A program made the translations under genes and the position numbers. The notes beneath the pieces are model-generated. The model did no database searches. It was not told where the DNA came from and worked only from the letters and a program-made list of their open reading frames with translations. Positions 1-6,334 of a stretch of 8,601 nucleotides of DNA are shown here, piece by piece. Within the stretch, counting starts at the first letter, position 1. Each line of letters begins with the position of its first letter. Source of the DNA: Endomicrobium sp. (GTDB lineage: Bacteria; Elusimicrobiota; Endomicrobiia; Endomicrobiales; Endomicrobiaceae); assembly GCA_031278115.1 (NCBI GenBank), contig JAITKZ010000005.1, positions 1 through 8,601 on the forward strand. The letters are read 5' to 3'.

Positions 1-788
1 CCTTCAAGCTTATATTTGCCATTATCATAAAGCTCACTTGCGGCAACGTCTAAAGCAAAAACTATGTCTTTGCCGACTTCATAGCCTGCGGTTTTAACGG
101 CTTCACATATTACTTCCAAGGCTTGTTCATTAGAGGTTAAATTGGGAGCAAATCCACCTTCGTCGCCAACGCCTGTTGCAAAACCTTTGCTATTTAATAC
201 CTTTTTCAAGCTGTGAAAAACTTCACAGCCTGTTCTTAAAGCCTCATGAAAATTAGAAGCGTTTATAGGAGCAATCATGAACTCCTGCAAATCAACATTA
301 TTATCGGCATGTTCGCCGCCGTTTATAATATTCATCAAAGGAACAGGCAAAATATATTTGTCACTTTTGATTTCATAAATCTTTCTTACATACTCATATA
401 CAGGAAGCCTATTTGAATTAGCACCTGCTTTAGCACATGCAAGAGATACTCCAAGTATAGCATTAGCTCCTAAATTACTCTTAAATTCCGTACCATCAAG
501 TTTTATCATTGTTTCATCTATTTTTTGCTGTTCGTTTACATCAAATCCGACTATTTTCGGAGCTATTTCTTTATTAACGTTTGATACAGCCTTCAAAACG
601 CCCTTGCCGCCAAACCTTTTTTTGTCACTGTCCCTAAGTTCAAGGGCTTCTCTGGAACCAGTTGAAGCTCCAGAAGGAACAGCCGCTCTTCCTAAAGTTC
701 CATCGTCCAATAAAACATCTACCTCAACAGTAGGATTTCCTCGCGAATCAACAATTTCTCTTCCTGTAATTTTTTTAATCTTTGTCAT
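1..788 (-). CDS. eno: Enolase (phosphopyruvate hydratase), N-terminal 262 residues; 3' end beyond window
   Basis: Enolase interconverts 2-phosphoglycerate and phosphoenolpyruvate in cytosolic glycolysis. Reading the minus strand from ATG at 788 gives 262 codons with no stop before the window edge; the full family length is about 430, so the C-terminal barrel half is missing only because the window ends. Hallmarks seen: the mobile active-site loop SGASTG at residues 39-44, [14 protein letters not shown] at 157-170 (H160, E169), [11 protein letters not shown] at 206-216 with the catalytic glutamate E210, and the first magnesium ligand D247 in ALDVAASE. The later Mg ligands and catalytic lysine lie outside. 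The start is fixed by a perfect AGGAGG five bases upstream and by the family's usual first motif [10 protein letters not shown] at 14-23. It lies 11 bp after the stop of the outer-membrane protein gene, so the two are probably cotranscribed. The reading frame looks intact. Confidence 0.97.
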   Translation of the reverse strand, partial: MTKIKKITGREIVDSRGNPTVEVDVLLDDGTLGRAAVPSGASTGSREALELRDSDKKRFGGKGVLKAVSNVNKEIAPKIVGFDVNEQQKIDETMIKLDGTEFKSNLGANAILGVSLACAKAGANSNRLPVYEYVRKIYEIKSDKYILPVPLMNIINGGEHADNNVDLQEFMIAPINASNFHEALRTGCEVFHSLKKVLNSKGFATGVGDEGGFAPNLTSNEQALEVICEAVKTAGYEVGKDIVFALDVAASELYDNGKYKLE

Positions 789-793
789 AAATG

Positions 794-799
794 CCTCCT
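794..799 (-). promoter_or_regulatory. Strong ribosome binding site of eno
   Basis: The minus strand reads AGGAGG, a perfect match to the anti-Shine-Dalgarno sequence, five bases before the eno ATG. It lies in the 11-bp gap after the stop (800-802) of the upstream gene, so eno can be translated efficiently from a shared transcript. No separate eno promoter fits in this gap, though one could lie inside the upstream gene. Confidence 0.85.
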
Positions 800-2188
800 C
801 TACGCATTGCTTTTATTGTCCTCTTCTTTGCTTGAGTCATCAGGTTTTTCAATTAGCATTTCAAAAAATTTAACAGAAAATTTTTCGCCAAGTATGTTAT
901 TGTCCGAACAAACTTCAACAGTTATGTTCTCGGAGTTTGTTTCTGTTATAAAGACTCCCGCTTCTGTTGAATCCAAACAACAATTCTCAAAACTCTTGGC
1001 AAAATTAAAAGCTATTATGTAACCTTTATCAAAACTCTTGTGGGTTACTCTTGCTCCAAGTTTTTTTATTATTTCAAGAGTTTTGCCAAAACAATCTTTC
1101 TTTGACATTTTAAAATTTTTGCTAAATCTTTTGGTCTTTTCTGAATAAAATTTTTCAGTAGAATAACCTAAAAATCTCTTTATTCTGCTGAATAAATCAA
1201 AAGAAACTCTAAGCATTAGTGATACGCCTTTTTGCTCACCTATGTAACATTGCGCACTTAAATCAAAATAAAAATCCTTAAAGCTCTCACAAGCGCCTAC
1301 TTCCCCTATGCCACTCCCCCCTTTCAATGTAGGGGAACTATCAGCTGAATCTTTAATGTCAATAGTTCCTGTAGTCACATACTCCCATGCTGCACCACAA
1401 TAAGCGGTGACATCCTCGCTAAATATAAAAGATATCCTACTCCCAACTCTTATACGTTGAGAGTCAATATCTGAAAATCTAAGAAATGTGCTATCTTTTG
1501 AATGAACACCTTTGCTAAACTTACGTGTGAAAAAATATTTACCATAAGTATCAAGTTTTAAAATATTGCTTACCTTGAACGCATAACCAGATCCTATATG
1601 GCAGCTCGTATATAATGCTCTATAATCGTATTTTGTTATCTTATTAGATTCCATTGCAAAATCTGTTTGATTAAAACCTACTCTGCTTGAGAACTCGCTG
1701 TAAAAATTTTTATTAAAATCAATATGCCCCAACAATCCACCGCCACTATAATCAGAATTTCCTGGTCCAGCGCTTGGTAAATCGCTGTACCCATCATAAG
1801 AACTTACACCGTGTTCAAAAAATGGACCAAGAGTTAATTCTCCTAAACCAATATTAAAACTTTTTGCTAATCCTACAACTAAAGATTTTCCGCATAGATC
1901 AATGCAATTACCTTGAGAGTCCGTTTTACATTTTGACTTTCCAATGTAAACCACACCAAATAAAGAAAGACTCCCAGTGCTGTTTGGGGCTACAGACGAA
2001 ACTGCTGCCATAACTCCTTTATCCGCCACAATGTCAGCGCCTTGATTTAAAAAAGCAACACTCGCGGCAACACCTTGGGCATAAGCATAATCATTTCCGG
2101 TTGCATATATCTTTCCTGCAAAATATAATAAAAAAACAAACGAAAGCGCTAAAAAATATTTCTTAAAGTTAATTAGACGATTGTTCAT
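800..2188 (-). CDS. Outer-membrane beta-barrel protein (autotransporter-barrel-like) with C-terminal soluble extension
   Basis: This 462-residue protein begins with a signal peptide: basic N-terminus, hydrophobic core at about 11-23, likely cut after A29 (KIYA). A short alanine-rich stretch (30-70) leads into alternating aromatic/glycine/polar segments typical of an outer-membrane barrel from about 70 to 333, ending in [10 protein letters not shown], which looks like the terminal strand recognised by the BAM machinery. Unusually the protein continues for about 129 residues. After a basic linker, 364-448 reads as helix, several strands, helix ([43 protein letters not shown]), reminiscent of small DUF3568-like periplasmic domains. 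The tail 449-462 is acidic. There are 11 cysteines, three clustered at 87-99, which is many for a barrel. Start: ATG with AGGA nine bases upstream. The barrel call rests on sequence character rather than a family match; the passenger is too short for a classical autotransporter. It precedes eno in a likely operon. Confidence 0.7.
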   Translation of the reverse strand: MNNRLINFKKYFLALSFVFLLYFAGKIYATGNDYAYAQGVAASVAFLNQGADIVADKGVMAAVSSVAPNSTGSLSLFGVVYIGKSKCKTDSQGNCIDLCGKSLVVGLAKSFNIGLGELTLGPFFEHGVSSYDGYSDLPSAGPGNSDYSGGGLLGHIDFNKNFYSEFSSRVGFNQTDFAMESNKITKYDYRALYTSCHIGSGYAFKVSNILKLDTYGKYFFTRKFSKGVHSKDSTFLRFSDIDSQRIRVGSRISFIFSEDVTAYCGAAWEYVTTGTIDIKDSADSSPTLKGGSGIGEVGACESFKDFYFDLSAQCYIGEQKGVSLMLRVSFDLFSRIKRFLGYSTEKFYSEKTKRFSKNFKMSKKDCFGKTLEIIKKLGARVTHKSFDKGYIIAFNFAKSFENCCLDSTEAGVFITETNSENITVEVCSDNNILGEKFSVKFFEMLIEKPDDSSKEEDNKSNA

Positions 2189-2239
2189 TTTTGAAATTCC
2201 TAAAAAATGCTATGATTATGACTATGATATTGAAACACA

Positions 2240-2269
2240 ATTATACAATTCTTTTACATTCCTAAACAA
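2240..2269 (-). promoter_or_regulatory. Candidate sigma-70 promoter for the outer-membrane protein / eno operon
   Basis: The minus strand carries a perfect TATAAT (2240-2245) preceded, after an 18-base spacer, by TTGTTT (2264-2269; three of six to TTGACA, including the key TTG). Transcription would start near 2233, giving a leader of about 45 bases before the ATG at 2188. This is a motif match in an AT-rich divergent intergenic region. The perfect -10 and sensible distance make it credible, but it is unproven. Confidence 0.5.
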
Positions 2270-2282
2270 GATAACACAAAGA

Positions 2283-2294
2283 GCTATATATAGC
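2283..2294. repeat. 12-bp perfect palindrome upstream of ldh
   Basis: GCTATATATAGC is a perfect inverted repeat lying 16 bases before the ldh ATG and just ahead of its ribosome binding site (GGAG, 2300-2303). The position suits an operator or a small mRNA hairpin that limits ribosome access. Its inner ten bases equal the core of the NrdR box, but the flanking bases do not match and there is no partner box 31-32 bp away. The function is unknown; TATA-rich palindromes also arise by chance in such DNA. Confidence 0.35.
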
Positions 2295-2310
2295 CAAATG
2301 GAGATTATAA

Positions 2311-3258
2311 ATGTTGAAATTATCGCCAAAAGTTTGCATTGTAGGATGTGGAAATGTAGGAATGCGCTACGCTTATTCAATGATGATAGGCGGCATAGCA
2401 AGAGAAATGGTTCTTGTAGATTACAACAAGAAAAAAGCTGAAGGTGAAGCCATGGACTTGTCTCATGGTGCGCCTTTTGTATCTCCGATTAAAATATATT
2501 CTGGTGACTATACAGATTCTGCAAATTCAGACTTGGTTGTAATAACTGCTGGAAGAGGACAGAAGCAAGGTGAAACAAGAATAGATTTAATAAAAGGAAA
2601 TGCCGAAATTTTTAAAACAATTATTCCTGAAATTGTAAAATATTCACCTAAAGCAATAATTCTCGTAGCTACAAATCCAGTAGACATTTTGTCTTATATT
2701 ACTTACAAAATTTCAGGAAAACCATCTCGCGAAATTATAGGTTCCGGAACTGTACTTGATACTGCAAGATTTAGATACCTTATAAGCAAAGAACTAAATA
2801 TTGACTCTAGAAATATTCATGCTTCAATTTTTGGAGAACATGGAGACAGCGAATTTCCCATGTGGAGTAAAGCTGTAGTCGGAGACATATTTTTTAGAGA
2901 TTATTTTGAAGCACAAAACAAAGAAAAGGGAGAACAAAAACTTAAAGAAATCTTTGAAGATGTTAGAGACTCAGCTTATGAAATTATAGAGAAAAAAGGC
3001 GAGACCTCTTACGGAATAGGGCTATCGCTTACAAAAATATCAAAAGCTATCTTAAAAGATCAAAACAGTGTATTGCCGGTATCGTCATTACTTGAAGATT
3101 ATTATGGTATAAACGACATATATTTAAGCGTACCAGCAATAGTGCATAAAAACGGCATTAGACAAGTTATGAAAATTGATTTTGATAAGGAAGAACTTAA
3201 AGCACTACAAAACTCTGCCGCTAAAATTAAAGAAGTTATAAAAGCAAGCGGTTTCTAG
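2311..3258 (+). CDS. ldh: L-lactate dehydrogenase (NAD-dependent), FBP-type
   Basis: This enzyme reduces pyruvate to L-lactate and regenerates NAD+ in fermentation. The 315-residue length is normal. The Rossmann motif GCGNVG is at 12-17 and D37 ends the second strand, favouring NAD. The specificity loop reads GQKQGETR (83-90): Q84 occupies the position that is glutamine in lactate and arginine in malate dehydrogenases, and R90 is the loop arginine. The pyruvate-binding R153 lies in DTARFR and the catalytic H177 in the signature FGEHGDS (174-180). R155 and H170 occupy the positions that bind fructose 1,6-bisphosphate in Bacillus-type enzymes (R173 and H188 there), so allosteric activation is plausible. 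Start: ATG with GGAG seven bases upstream. It is divergent from the outer-membrane protein gene, and its stop overlaps the end of the convergent small gene by four bases (CTAG). Malate dehydrogenase is less likely because of Q84. Confidence 0.93.
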   Translation: MLKLSPKVCIVGCGNVGMRYAYSMMIGGIAREMVLVDYNKKKAEGEAMDLSHGAPFVSPIKIYSGDYTDSANSDLVVITAGRGQKQGETRIDLIKGNAEIFKTIIPEIVKYSPKAIILVATNPVDILSYITYKISGKPSREIIGSGTVLDTARFRYLISKELNIDSRNIHASIFGEHGDSEFPMWSKAVVGDIFFRDYFEAQNKEKGEQKLKEIFEDVRDSAYEIIEKKGETSYGIGLSLTKISKAILKDQNSVLPVSSLLEDYYGINDIYLSVPAIVHKNGIRQVMKIDFDKEELKALQNSAAKIKEVIKASGF

Positions 3259-3507
3259 CGCCAATGTATTCCAAACTCTATACCGCCGTTGCCAATTTTA
3301 ACTTCCAAATCATTCCGAACATTCTCAAATCTGTAATGTAAACGTCCATCCTTGTCCCACCGCCAGCCGGGATCCTTGACAAAAATCAAAACTACTATCC
3401 TCATCATAACATAAACCATCAGATTTAGGTGTAGGCAATTGTCCTATCACATTAACTCCGCAAAAACACAAACATCCTAACGTAACTGCTAAAACTAATC
3501 TCTTCAC
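3255..3507 (-). pseudogene. Small exported protein gene broken by a one-base frameshift in a T5 tract
   Basis: From a GTG at 3507 (weak GAGAG ribosome site upstream) the minus strand encodes a basic, hydrophobic signal-like start, MKRLVLAVTLGCLCFCG, and then residues up to DSSFDF. There the frame runs into a nonconserved-looking tail and stops at 3325. If one T is removed from the T5 run (plus-strand A5, 3381-3385), translation passes in frame into FVKDPGWRWDKDGRLHYRFE and ends after EFGIHWR at TAG 3257-3255, giving an 83-residue protein. The 253-base length equals 84 codons plus one base, as this model requires. The second frame has a charged, aromatic composition typical of coding sequence. 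The cysteine-rich leader lacks a clean lipobox. I do not recognise the family. It is either a recent pseudogene, a sequencing slip, or a gene tolerated by slippage. The end overlaps the ldh stop. Confidence 0.55.
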
Positions 3508-3608
3508 TTTTAATCTCTCATGTTAAAATGTAGCTACTTTTTTAATTATATAAAATCTTTATATAATAAATAACTAATTTTATTAATATTTTAAATAAAG
3601 GATAGAAA
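3508..3608. promoter_or_regulatory. AT-rich intergenic region with TATAAT boxes on both strands
   Basis: This divergent gap separates the small exported-protein gene (minus) from the MATE gene (plus). It has perfect TATAAT hexamers at 3562-3567 on the plus strand, suitably placed for the MATE/kinase pair, and at 3545-3550 on the minus strand, suitable for the small gene. Neither has a convincing -35 at 16-18 bases, and the region is so AT-rich that chance matches are likely. No terminator-like hairpin is evident. Confidence 0.3.
3598..3602 (+). promoter_or_regulatory. Ribosome binding site fixing the TTG start of the MATE gene
   Basis: AAGGA lies six bases before TTG at 3609-3611. The codons after it (KKNIAPLTLG) read as a typical MATE N-terminus, and no ATG or GTG near this position fits better, so the rare TTG start is well supported. 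Confidence 0.75.
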
Positions 3609-4964
3609 TTGAAAAAAAATATTGCTCCTCTTACACTTGGAACTGCAAATATAGGAAAATTATTAGCGCAGTATGCGCTCCCGGCAATTATGGCAATGCT
3701 TGCCACATCGCTTTATAATGTTACAGACAGTATATTTATAGGACACGGCGTGGGAGTAGCAGCTCTATCAGGTTTATCCATAACTTTCCCCATAATGAAT
3801 TTAGGAGTTGCATTCGGTCAGCTAATAGGTGTCGGCGCTGGTGCAATGCTTTCAATAAGGCTTGGACAAAAGGATTATGAAGCAGCAAACTATATTTTGG
3901 GCAACGTCATTGTTTTAAATACAATAATAGGGATTCTTTTTTCTGCAATACTATTGCTTTTTTTAGATCCGATACTTCTTTCTTTTGGGGCAAGTCAGCA
4001 AACACTTCCGCATGCTCATGACTTCATGGTTATCATTTTAATAGGTAACATTATTACGCACACGTACATGGGGCTTAACTCTTTGTTGCGTTCTCAAGGA
4101 CACCCTAAAAAAGCTATGATTGCAACTTTTACAACCATACTTATAAATCTTATTCTTAACCCTTTATTTATATTTAAGTTTGGTTGGGGTATCCGCGGAA
4201 GTGCTTTTGCAACGGTTATCTCTCAAACTTTGGCATTGGCATGGCAGATAAAAATTTTTAGCAATAAAACAAATTTTATACATTTTCAAAAAAAATTTTT
4301 CACTTTAAATAAAAATATTGTAAAAGGAATATTTTCAATTGGATTGTCTCCTTTTCTTATTAATGCCGCTACATGTATAATCATAATACTTGTAAATAAA
4401 AATCTCTCTATTTATGGAGGCGACATTGCTGTAGGAGCATACGGAATAATAAACCGGGTCTTGTTTATCCTTGTTATGATTGTTTTGGGATTAACTCAGG
4501 GAATGCAGCCAATATCAGGATATAATTATGGAGCTGGATTATACAATAGGGTTGTTGAAGTATTGAAAAAGACAATTTTTATAGCCGTAGGCGTGATGAC
4601 ACTAGGTTCTTTGATTGCGGAAATATTCCCTCATACCATAGCCTCTTTGTTTACTACAGACAAAGAACTTATTAAAGTAACTGCCATAGGAATGCGTTAT
4701 GTCCTTATGACTTATTGTTTGGTTGGCTATCAAATGGTATCTATAGTATTTTTCCAAAGTATAGGAAAAGCTAATCTTTCAATAATTCTATCTGTAACGA
4801 GACAGTTTATATTTTTAATCCCTCTCCTACTTATACTGCCAAAATATCTCGGAGTCACTGGTGTATGGATTACAATGCCCATATCTGATTTAGCTGCTTT
4901 CATAGCAACTGTCATTTTAATGAATTATGAGCATAAGAGATTTAAGCAAAATGAAATGATATAA
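3609..4964 (+). CDS. MATE family multidrug/cation antiporter (MepA-like)
   Basis: This is an inner-membrane exporter expected to pump cationic or amphipathic compounds out in exchange for Na+ or H+. The 451 residues and about 12 hydrophobic segments, in two six-helix halves, fit the family. The first half has LPAIMAMLATSLYNVTDSIF (24-43) followed by IGHGVGVAALSGLSITFPI, the usual helix 1-2 signature. The second half has AYGIINRVLFILVM and then GMQPISGYNYGAG (298-310), the hallmark of the MepA/DinF-like branch. The C-terminus is short and basic. Poly(A) and poly(T) runs inside it (A8 at 3612-3619; A8-T5 at 4288-4300) do not break the frame, which matters for judging the broken genes nearby. 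It heads a likely operon with the kinase-like gene 16 bp downstream. The substrate cannot be told from sequence. Confidence 0.92.
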   Translation: MKKNIAPLTLGTANIGKLLAQYALPAIMAMLATSLYNVTDSIFIGHGVGVAALSGLSITFPIMNLGVAFGQLIGVGAGAMLSIRLGQKDYEAANYILGNVIVLNTIIGILFSAILLLFLDPILLSFGASQQTLPHAHDFMVIILIGNIITHTYMGLNSLLRSQGHPKKAMIATFTTILINLILNPLFIFKFGWGIRGSAFATVISQTLALAWQIKIFSNKTNFIHFQKKFFTLNKNIVKGIFSIGLSPFLINAATCIIIILVNKNLSIYGGDIAVGAYGIINRVLFILVMIVLGLTQGMQPISGYNYGAGLYNRVVEVLKKTIFIAVGVMTLGSLIAEIFPHTIASLFTTDKELIKVTAIGMRYVLMTYCLVGYQMVSIVFFQSIGKANLSIILSVTRQFIFLIPLLLILPKYLGVTGVWITMPISDLAAFIATVILMNYEHKRFKQNEMI

Positions 4965-4968
4965 ATAT

Positions 4969-4974
4969 GGGAGG
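4969..4974 (+). promoter_or_regulatory. Ribosome binding site fixing the GTG start of the kinase-like gene
   Basis: GGGAGG sits six bases before GTG at 4981, inside the 16-bp gap after the MATE stop (4962-4964). The GTG is preferred because the core P-loop motif begins only about ten residues later, as usual in this family, and because the spacing is ideal. Confidence 0.75.
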
Positions 4975-4980
4975 TCAGTT

Positions 4981-5577
4981 GTGAAAAGAAAATTTATAGT
5001 AACAATAGCCCGACAATATGGCAGCGGAGGGCTTATGATAGCTAAACAATTATCTGATGCTTTAAACATACCATTCTACGACAAAACTCTTTTGCAAATA
5101 GCAGCTAAAAAAAGCGGCCTTGGAAAAGTTTTTTTTGAAAAAGCTGATGAAGATAAAAATTTTTTGACATCTGGAATGCTTACAGATGCGTTTAATACAA
5201 ATCTGATATTTGACGATTTACTGTTTAAAATTCAAAGTGACGTAATAAGGCAGATTGCACAAAAAGAATCCGCCATATTTGTAGGTAGATGCGCGGATTA
5301 TATTCTAAGAGAACATCACAACTGTATAAGCATATTTCTTTATGCCGACAAAAAAGACAAAATAAAAAGAATAAGTTTAAAAAACAATATTTCTCAGCAA
5401 GAAGCGGAAAAGCTCATCGGACATAAGGACAAGGAAAGAGCTAAATATTACAATTATTACACACAAAAACTTTGGGGTGCAGCTGAATCCTATAATCTAT
5501 GTGTAAATTCTTCTATATTAGGGATAGACGAAACCAGCTGCTTTATACGCTATTTTATAGAAAAAAAGTTTAAATAA
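4981..5577 (+). CDS. Cytidylate-kinase-like family protein (P-loop NTPase)
   Basis: This 198-residue cytosolic protein belongs by pattern to the cytidylate-kinase-like group (Cytidylate_kin2), distinct from the housekeeping Cmk; the true substrate of these proteins is poorly known. Seen: the N-terminal strand and modified P-loop VTIARQYGSGG (7-17), then LNIPFYDKTLL (28-38), the nucleotide-binding FVGRCADYIL (100-109), a lid-like charged segment with HKDKERAKYYNYYT (148-161), and LWGAAESYNLCVNSSILGID (164-183), all typical in order and spacing. One oddity: after GSGG these proteins normally carry a basic residue, but here it is L18, so phosphate binding may be altered. It follows the MATE gene by 16 bp, implying cotranscription. 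A role tied to the exporter is only inference from position. Confidence 0.85.
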   Translation: MKRKFIVTIARQYGSGGLMIAKQLSDALNIPFYDKTLLQIAAKKSGLGKVFFEKADEDKNFLTSGMLTDAFNTNLIFDDLLFKIQSDVIRQIAQKESAIFVGRCADYILREHHNCISIFLYADKKDKIKRISLKNNISQQEAEKLIGHKDKERAKYYNYYTQKLWGAAESYNLCVNSSILGIDETSCFIRYFIEKKFK

Positions 5578-5640
5578 AGAAAGATGTAATTAGTGTCTAT
5601 ATCTTCTTCTTACAGTAATATATTAATTAAAGGAATAATT

Positions 5641-5763
5641 ATGGCTGAACATTCTGAAAATTCATCTTTAATCGCCAAAGTCAAACTTTGTAAAATTGGA
5701 AATATTATTCTTGAATCAGGTAAACAGCTTAGAGGTGTTACAATAGCATATGAAACTTTTGGA
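5641..5763 (+). pseudogene. metX: metX remnant: N-terminal ~41 codons of homoserine O-acyltransferase
   Basis: ATG at 5641, with AAGGA (5630-5634) six bases upstream, opens a frame whose residues 19-41 (IGNIILESGKQLRGVTIAYE and then TFG) match the start of MetX enzymes, where LESG...V.AYETYG is conserved. Intact MetX is about 350-380 residues and acylates homoserine in methionine synthesis. Here homology stops right after YETFG, and the frame then reads through metW DNA out of frame to a TGA at 5842-5844. The nucleophile-elbow serine and the rest of the catalytic triad are gone, so it cannot be active. The break is a deletion joining it to metW. A working ribosome site and start remain, so the locus may still be transcribed, perhaps from upstream through the kinase gene 63 bp away. 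Confidence 0.8.
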
Positions 5764-6280
5764 TTTAGGTTGTGGCGATGGAAGTTTAATGTATTATCTT
5801 TCAAAAACAAAAGACATAAATGCTCAAGGTATAGAGTTGAATGACAGTTTGATATATTCTTGCATTGAAAAAGGATTGACAGTTTTTCATTCGGACATAG
5901 AGGGAGGAATAGAGGCATATCCGCCAAAAAGTTTTGACTATGTAATTCTATATAATAGCTTACAAGAAGTAAAAAAATAGATTTTGTAATTGAAGAGTGT
6001 TTTAGACTGGGCAAGACAATTATTATAGGTTTCCCTAATTTTGCATATATCACGACTAGGATAGATCTTCTTTTTGGGAATTCTCCAGTTACAAAAAACC
6101 TTCCTTACCAATGGTATAATTCGACTAATCTAAGGTTTTTGAGTATGAAAGATTTTGAAACGTTCTGTTTTGAAAAAAAAGTATAAAATCGCTAATAAAT
6201 TCTTCTACAGAACTGGGAAAGAAATTAAAGTTCTCCCCAATCTTTTTGCTCAAACAGCAGTTTACTTCATTACAAGGTAA
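5750..6280 (+). pseudogene. metW: metW remnant: 5'-truncated and split into three frames by two poly(A) slips
   Basis: MetW is a SAM-methyltransferase-fold partner of MetX. Frame 1 (5756-5971) gives LLDLGCGDGSL (SAM-binding motif I), GIELNDSLIYSCIEKGLTVF, SFDYVILYNSLQEVKK, then TAG at 5978. Restoring one A to the A7 run (5971-5977) enters IDFVIEECFRLGKTIIIGFP, NFAYITTR, NLPYQWYNSTNL and MKDFETFCFEKK, which stops at 6184. Removing one A from the A8 run (6173-6180) then gives YKIANKFFYRTGKEIKVLPN and LFAQTAVYFITR with a stop at 6278-6280. All blocks follow normal MetW order, including PYQWYNT-like and PNLF-like motifs, so the gene is complete from motif I to its end; only about the first 15-20 residues were lost to the metX-metW deletion. 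An ATG at 5750 made from metX DNA could start it (176 residues after both corrections), but its nearest purine-rich site is 14 bases off. Probably nonfunctional. Confidence 0.82.
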
Positions 6281-6334
6281 CTATTTGCAATCAAATAAGA
6301 AATTTTAATTACACAAGAAGTTCGGGAAGGTTAA

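Noticed and set aside
604..1022. Plus-strand open frames opposite eno and the barrel gene.
   Set aside because: They are shadows of strongly supported minus-strand genes and have no ribosome sites.
2281..2296. ldh palindrome as an NrdR box.
   Set aside because: Only the ten-base core matches; the six outer positions all differ from the box and no partner lies 31-32 bp away.
2181..2441. 86-codon plus-strand frame running into ldh.
   Set aside because: It overlaps the start of ldh in another frame; ldh has family motifs from its first residues and its own ribosome site.
5593..5640. GTG at 5593 as an earlier start for the metX remnant.
   Set aside because: ATG at 5641 has AAGGA at ideal spacing, while the extra 16 residues are serine-rich, overlap that ribosome site, and do not resemble MetX.
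5610..6053. 147-codon open frame on the minus strand.
   Set aside because: It is antisense to the metX-metW remnant, whose plus-strand frames match known families; its composition looks like a shadow.
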